From positions 310,001-374,000 of the forward strand of contig CP198939.1 of assembly GCA_052401645.1 (NCBI GenBank): DNA of 64,000 bases, written 5' to 3'. A program made the translations under genes and the position numbers. The notes under the pieces are model-generated. The model worked only from the letters and a program-made list of their open reading frames with translations, did not search any database and had not been told where the DNA came from. The stretch comes from Arsenophonus sp052401645. GTDB taxonomy: Bacteria > Pseudomonadota > Gammaproteobacteria > Enterobacterales > Enterobacteriaceae. Below are positions 59,101 through 64,000 of the stretch, in pieces. How positions within the stretch are numbered: the stretch's first letter is position 1; each line of letters opens with the position of its first letter.

Positions 59101-60398
59101 TATATTAAATTTATATATAATCTATATAATTTATTAATTTAAAAATTAAGTATAACTAAAACAAATAAAATATATCATTATTATAATAATATAATTAATG
59201 AAATAATATTGGTATCATTATTGTGGATAATGATAAAACTAATTCTAATTATAAAAACTATATATATTAAGATAAATATTAATAGAATATAAATTTTGAA
59301 AAGTAATATTTATAAATTTTATTAATTTAATAGATTTATTTTATAGATGTTAAAATATAGTTACAATTTTATTGTATTAATGTTTAATTAAATAAATTAT
59401 TATTAAATAATATTTAATTATAAAAATAAAGTATTAAATTATAATAAAATAATCATGTTATTAAAGTATACTACGATATATTTAATTCTATTATTTTATA
59501 TTTTATATCTATAAATATACCATATATAATGTTTATTATTAATCTTATTATTAATTCTATTACTTTTTTTTATTAAAGTAAAATTAGTCTTTGATTAAAA
59601 GATATGTAAATTAATATATTATTAAGAATATATTAATAGATATATAATCAGTTTTTAAATTAAATTATATATATTTTATATACCATTTTATTCATGATAA
59701 AATATTTATATTAAATTAAATTTATAATATAAAATCAAAAAAAATTTACTATGTAAAGTGATTTATAATCATAAAGTAATTTACTAGTTATTATTAATGA
59801 TATAATTATTATCTATTTATGTAATACTAATATATTCAATAATTGTTTTTTGAAATATAAATTATTTAGTTTAAATTTTCAAGAAATTAATAATGTTATG
59901 ATCTTAAAATATAATTAATAATTAATATAATGATATTATTTTATATATTTTATTACTGATTTTCATAAAATTTATATTTAAATATTTACGATTATAGTAA
60001 ATAAGAAATTTTTTCTAATAATATATTTGATTTATACATTATCTTATAAATACTATTCTTTATTAGAATAGTATGAGAAGATATTAATATCAATTAATTT
60101 TTCAAACTTAATAAATATTAAACATTAATTTATTTAATTTTATTTGATTTTTGATTCTAATCCTTACTAACAATTAATATTTTCTAATTTTTTAATAGTT
60201 ATAATTAATCTTATTTTTATTAATTAAATTTAATTTAATTTAAGATTATAAAATTCTTTTTTTTAAAAAACATTTTTAATTAAATTTGATATAAAATAAT
60301 TTTATTATAGTAATATGTTTTATCTAATTTTAATTTTCAAATATAATTTTTCATTGATAAATTAGATTATAAATAATTTATTTTTTAATAATTAAAAA
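56173..60398. other. First part of a 7.8-kb gene-free region
   Basis: No gene; the gmk promoter must lie near 56.2-56.4 kb but no box stands out. Structures: a bulged stem at 57087-57125; two hairpins in tandem at 57303-57333 (14-bp arms, CAAATGATATTTTT) and 57338-57362 (11-bp arms); an imperfect stem at 58199-58243; an 18-bp hairpin at 59018-59065; and ATACTATTCT / AGAATAGTAT at 60050-60074. Confidence 0.65.
59018..59065. repeat. 18-bp perfect inverted repeat, 12-nt loop
   Basis: TTATTTATAATTAAAACT-like arms (59018-59035 and 59048-59065) pair perfectly. No gene within 2.8 kb. Confidence 0.75.
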
Positions 60399-60453
60399 AT
60401 AAATTTATAAATATTAATAAAAAATAATTTTTTATTAATATTTATAAATTTAT
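60399..60453. repeat. 27-bp perfect inverted repeat, 1-nt centre
   Basis: Arms 60399-60425 and 60427-60453 are exact complements (left arm begins ATAAATTTATAAATATTAAT). First of three long hairpins within about 730 bp. Confidence 0.9.
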
Positions 60454-60667
60454 CATTTTCAATTAAATTAGTTTTTTTAATAAGAAAATAGTAGTTTTCT
60501 ATTATATGTTTATATATTTTTTGATATTTAATATATATTTAATATATTAATAATATTATAAATATTAATATTTATATTTATTGTAACTATATAATTAATA
60601 TTATTTATACATTAAATTAATAAATTAAATTTAATGTTTAACAAAATAACACATTAATATTAATTTA

Positions 60668-60724
60668 TTTTTTATTAGAATAAATATTAATTTAAATAAA
60701 ATTAATATTTATTCTAATAAAAAA
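60668..60724. repeat. 26-bp perfect inverted repeat, 5-nt loop
   Basis: Arms 60668-60693 and 60699-60724 pair fully (left arm begins TTTTTTATTAGAATAAATAT). The T6/A6 ends give it terminator shape on both strands. Confidence 0.9.
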
Positions 60725-61075
60725 TTTTTATGTTAAAATTTAAATTTTAAAAAATAAATATAAGTTAAATTAATTTCTTTTATTAAAGATAAATAATTTT
60801 ATATAAAATATTTTAATTAATTACTTTTATTATAAAGTTTATTTCAATATTTTATTAGTTTTTTATTTAAAAGAAATAAATCTATGTTTGAAACAATATC
60901 ATAATTAATAATACTAATAATAATTAGTATTATTGAAAATAAAATATTTTTAACTTAATATTTTAAGAGATTTTTAAAAAATTATATTTAAATCAATTTT
61001 CTTATAAAGAAAAAGTATATTAAGTTAATATTATTTAGTTTTTTATAATGAATTAATTTTTGAAAAAAGAATATT
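60725..61075. other. Gene-free stretch with one 14-bp stem
   Basis: Only a hairpin at 60905-60936 (TTAATAATACTAAT arm, one wobble pair, 4-nt loop) is seen. Confidence 0.6.
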
Positions 61076-61130
61076 TTCTTATATCATTTGATTTATAAAT
61101 CTTTGATTTATAAATCAAATGATATAAGAA
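61076..61130. repeat. 26-bp perfect inverted repeat, loop TTT
   Basis: Arms 61076-61101 and 61105-61130 pair fully (left arm begins TTCTTATATCATTTGATTTA). The inner 12 bases of each arm, GATTTATAAATC, are themselves palindromic, so the unit also reads as a direct repeat around TTT. Confidence 0.92.
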
Positions 61131-64000
61131 TAAAATTATAAGTAATTATAATATAATAATATTATTTAACATCAATTTCTATTGATTAAAATATAGTTAA
61201 GTATTAAATGACTTTATGTATTTTAATATGAAGTATGATATTGTGTTTACGATATAAGAGATTAAAATAATTAATATTATATTTAAAATTAATTATATAT
61301 TTCTAATTATTCAGATGATTAATAGAAGTAATTATTATTATATAATATAATATTATTAAAAATAACAAATTATACAATTATTCAATTATATTAATGAAAT
61401 TATTATAATAATATAAATTGTTTGATTTATATAAAATTTATAAAAATAATATAATTTATTTTTAGAAAATCAAATACATATATATTTTATCTATACTATA
61501 AAAAATAGTCGTATAACTTTTTTATAATATAATTAAATAATTTTTAAAAATTAAATACATTTAAATCATTATAATGGATTTTATAATCTATATTAAAATA
61601 CATTTAAACTAATTATCATATGAACAATCTATATTTTTATTAAAATCTAAATATATCCTTAGCTAATAAGAATGAATAAAAAATTTTTTTAAAAGATAAA
61701 TAGCAAAGATTTTTTATAAAATTATATTCTATAGATATTCTATTTTATATTTTATAGTTTAAATTTTAAATTATATAAAGTATGAAATAAATTTAGAAAT
61801 AATAAAAATTCGTTATTAATAATCCTATTTAAACAAAAGCAAAATATAAATTTTAATATAATTATTTAAGTTTAACAGTTTAATATGATATGCATGATAT
61901 ATTAAATAATATAAATATGATTTATATTTTATTTATATCTAATTAATTTAGCTTAATATTTATATATAATTTAAATTAATATTTAAATATTAATTTAAAT
62001 TAAAAACATTATATAACAATTAATTATAATCAATAAAATATTGATTATTTTAATATAAATTTATTTTATTTCTGAGAATATAACTATATTAATTAATAAA
62101 GTTATATAAATTATTTATTTTAATAAAAGTTATTTCTTTAATCAAAAAAAACTAAGAAATTAATTTTTAAGAAAAAATATTAAGTATGTATTAAATAAAA
62201 TAATTATATTCTTCATTTCATATTATATTTTAATTTAAATAAAATTAGATAAATCATATGGTTATATAAAAAATAATATTAATATATATTGAAATTTAAT
62301 CTATAGATTAAATATATTAAGTAACTTAATTATATAAATAATAAATTTATTTTAATAAATAAATTTATTTTATTAAATTTAATATTAATTATATGTTTTA
62401 AATATGATTTAATGTAATATTATTATATTAAATCATATTTAAATTTTTTAATTTTATAAATTCTTTTTATTATAAATTTTATAAAATATTTTAATATTTA
62501 AAATATTAATTATTTTAATTATTAAAAATCATACCATCAAATAAATCTAATAATATTTTTAATTTTAATTATTAAAAACGTATTTATTTAAATTTTACGG
62601 TGATTATTAATAAAATTAATCAATTAGCATATAAATAAAAAATATACAATTTTTATATATTTAATTTATTTTTTTAACAGAGATTTATTAAGACAGATAA
62701 AATTTATTAGTATTATTAATTTTTTATGATTGTTGATATAAGATAAAAAATCTTTTCTTATATTAAGTTATAATATTAATTAAATATATTATTTATTATT
62801 TTAACTTAATAAAATAAAATGGAATATTTTAACTTTAAATAATAATTGTAGACCATTTTTATTAAAAGAATAAATTAATTATATATCCAGTTTATTTTGC
62901 ACTAAGATAATATTAATATTATCTTTAATATTTAATTAAAGTATTATTTATAATTCAAATAAAAGAAATTATTACTTAAGAGTAAAAATTAATTATTTCA
63001 ATATAAAACTATTCTACTATATTTATAGTAATATATTTAAGTAAAATATATTAAATGATAATTTTATAAATTTTTGTCATTAGACATATAACTTATAAAG
63101 TTATGTATTTGCCATATAATAACAATACAGATATTAATAAATATTAATTACTAAAAAAATATCATCTATGAATTTAATTGATATAGTAAAATTAGTACTT
63201 TATGAATAATGAAAATAAAATAATATCTAATATTATTAACTGTTGTATATAATTATAATACAATTTTTATTCTAATTAAATTAAGTAAAAAAATTTAAAT
63301 TTTAATTTATTATTTATCTTAATAATTTAAATAAAATTTATTAATAATTAAAAAATAAACATAGAAAATTTCTATAAGTTAGTTATATTAATCATGTTAT
63401 TTATAATTCTTTAAAATATATAAAAATATCTTAAATCAGAATAATGTATAGAAAAATTATTAACAATGTTTAATTCAATCTAATCAATATTCATTTTTTC
63501 TCTTTTTTATAGTATTTTAAAAAAATAATAATTTATATAGTAAAACGAATAATTTCAATAATTTCTTATTTATTTTTTAAAAAATATAATTAAGATTTTA
63601 TCTTTTAGTGTTTTTATTTATATAACTTCTTAAAATACTATTTTTATTTGATATAAAATTTGAGTTCAGAACTAATATAAATAAACATTAATTTATCTAT
63701 AATCAATGTAAAACAATAATATTTATTAATAATTATAAAATTATTATTTTTTACTTAGTTTTATAGCATTATTATAAAAAAAGTGCTATATGTAAAATAT
63801 AGAAATTATTTATAATAATATAAGTATTATTGATTATACTAATTTAAAAATTAAAATTGAAAATTAAATTTTCATCCTAAATTACAATTAATAGATTAAT
63901 TATTTTATTTTTATAAATATTTTTATTAAATATAATTAAATTAATAATATGATTTTTAGTTTTTTTTAAATATTATTTTTTATTAAAATTTAGAATATTT
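61131..64000. other. Gene-free right end of the window
   Basis: No gene. Structures: ATTTAATCTATAGATTAAAT at 62294-62313; a 23-bp hairpin at 62397-62443; an exact 16-bp direct repeat TTTTAATTATTAAAAA at 62513 and 62564; and AAGATAATATTAATATTATC(TT) at 62904-62925. Confidence 0.65.
62397..62443. repeat. 23-bp inverted repeat, one G-T pair, 1-nt centre
   Basis: TTTAAATATGATTTAATGTA(ATA) pairs with the arm 62421-62443 at all positions except one wobble pair. Confidence 0.85.

Noticed and set aside
1..64000. CRISPR arrays, insertion sequences, prophage or toxin-antitoxin modules
   Set aside because: No spaced direct-repeat array, transposase frame or phage-like protein is present; direct repeats found are single pairs or short A/T words.

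Overview
The window is a 64 kb stretch of a strongly reduced, extremely A+T-rich bacterial chromosome. The intergenic DNA looks close to 90% A+T by eye. Every recognisable gene has its closest remembered counterpart in E. coli-like Enterobacterales (PyrI/PyrB, ValS, LptF/LptG, Fpr, ZapB, HslU/HslV, PriA, L31, MetL, TypA, SpoT, omega, Gmk). Several blocks keep E. coli neighbour order and orientation: pyrL-pyrB-pyrI; holC-valS; tpiA-fpr-zapB-hslU-hslV-priA-rpmE-metL; gmk-rpoZ-spoT. This fits an obligate, probably insect-associated, gammaproteobacterial endosymbiont. The species cannot be named from the sequence. Genes with intact reading frames, plus tpiA, cover only about 18 kb (about 28%). I see no tRNA, rRNA, IS element, phage or CRISPR array.

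Layout, left to right. Bases 1-3.7 kb are empty. A pyrimidine operon follows on the minus strand (3.8-5.4 kb) and still has a leader ORF and hairpin resembling the pyrL attenuator. Next come valS with a decayed holC upstream (7.6-11 kb), a 5 kb empty spacer, and the LPS-exporter pair lptF-lptG (16-18 kb), inverted relative to valS compared with E. coli. After another empty spacer comes the long E. coli-like block: tpiA (two frameshifts), fpr, zapB, hslVU with a near-perfect sigma-32 promoter, priA, rpmE, and metL reduced to its aspartokinase half (22-43 kb). typA stands alone at 48-50 kb. The minus-strand operon gmk-rpoZ-spoT (54-56 kb) is followed by almost 8 kb with no gene.

What the genes imply: the cell keeps translation (valS, rpmE, typA), pyrimidine synthesis, guanylate kinase, LPS export (lptFG), division (zapB), heat-shock proteolysis (hslVU), replication restart (priA) and the aspartokinase step. 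It is losing accessory modules: the SpoT regulatory half and its catalytic Glu319, the tail of omega, the chi subunit of DNA polymerase III, the homoserine dehydrogenase half of MetL, and possibly triose-phosphate isomerase.

The most unusual structure is in the 'empty' DNA. At least 16 A/T-only or nearly A/T-only inverted repeats have arms of 17-35 bp that are perfect or almost perfect. They are scattered through spacers and most are not near a living gene. Such perfection should decay quickly under the mutation pressure that erased the genes, so they are either being made continually, being corrected, or doing something (termination, DNA structure). Some parts of the 'junk' are readable fossils: the SpoT C-terminal half, HolC and the MetL dehydrogenase half can still be followed across stops and frameshifts.
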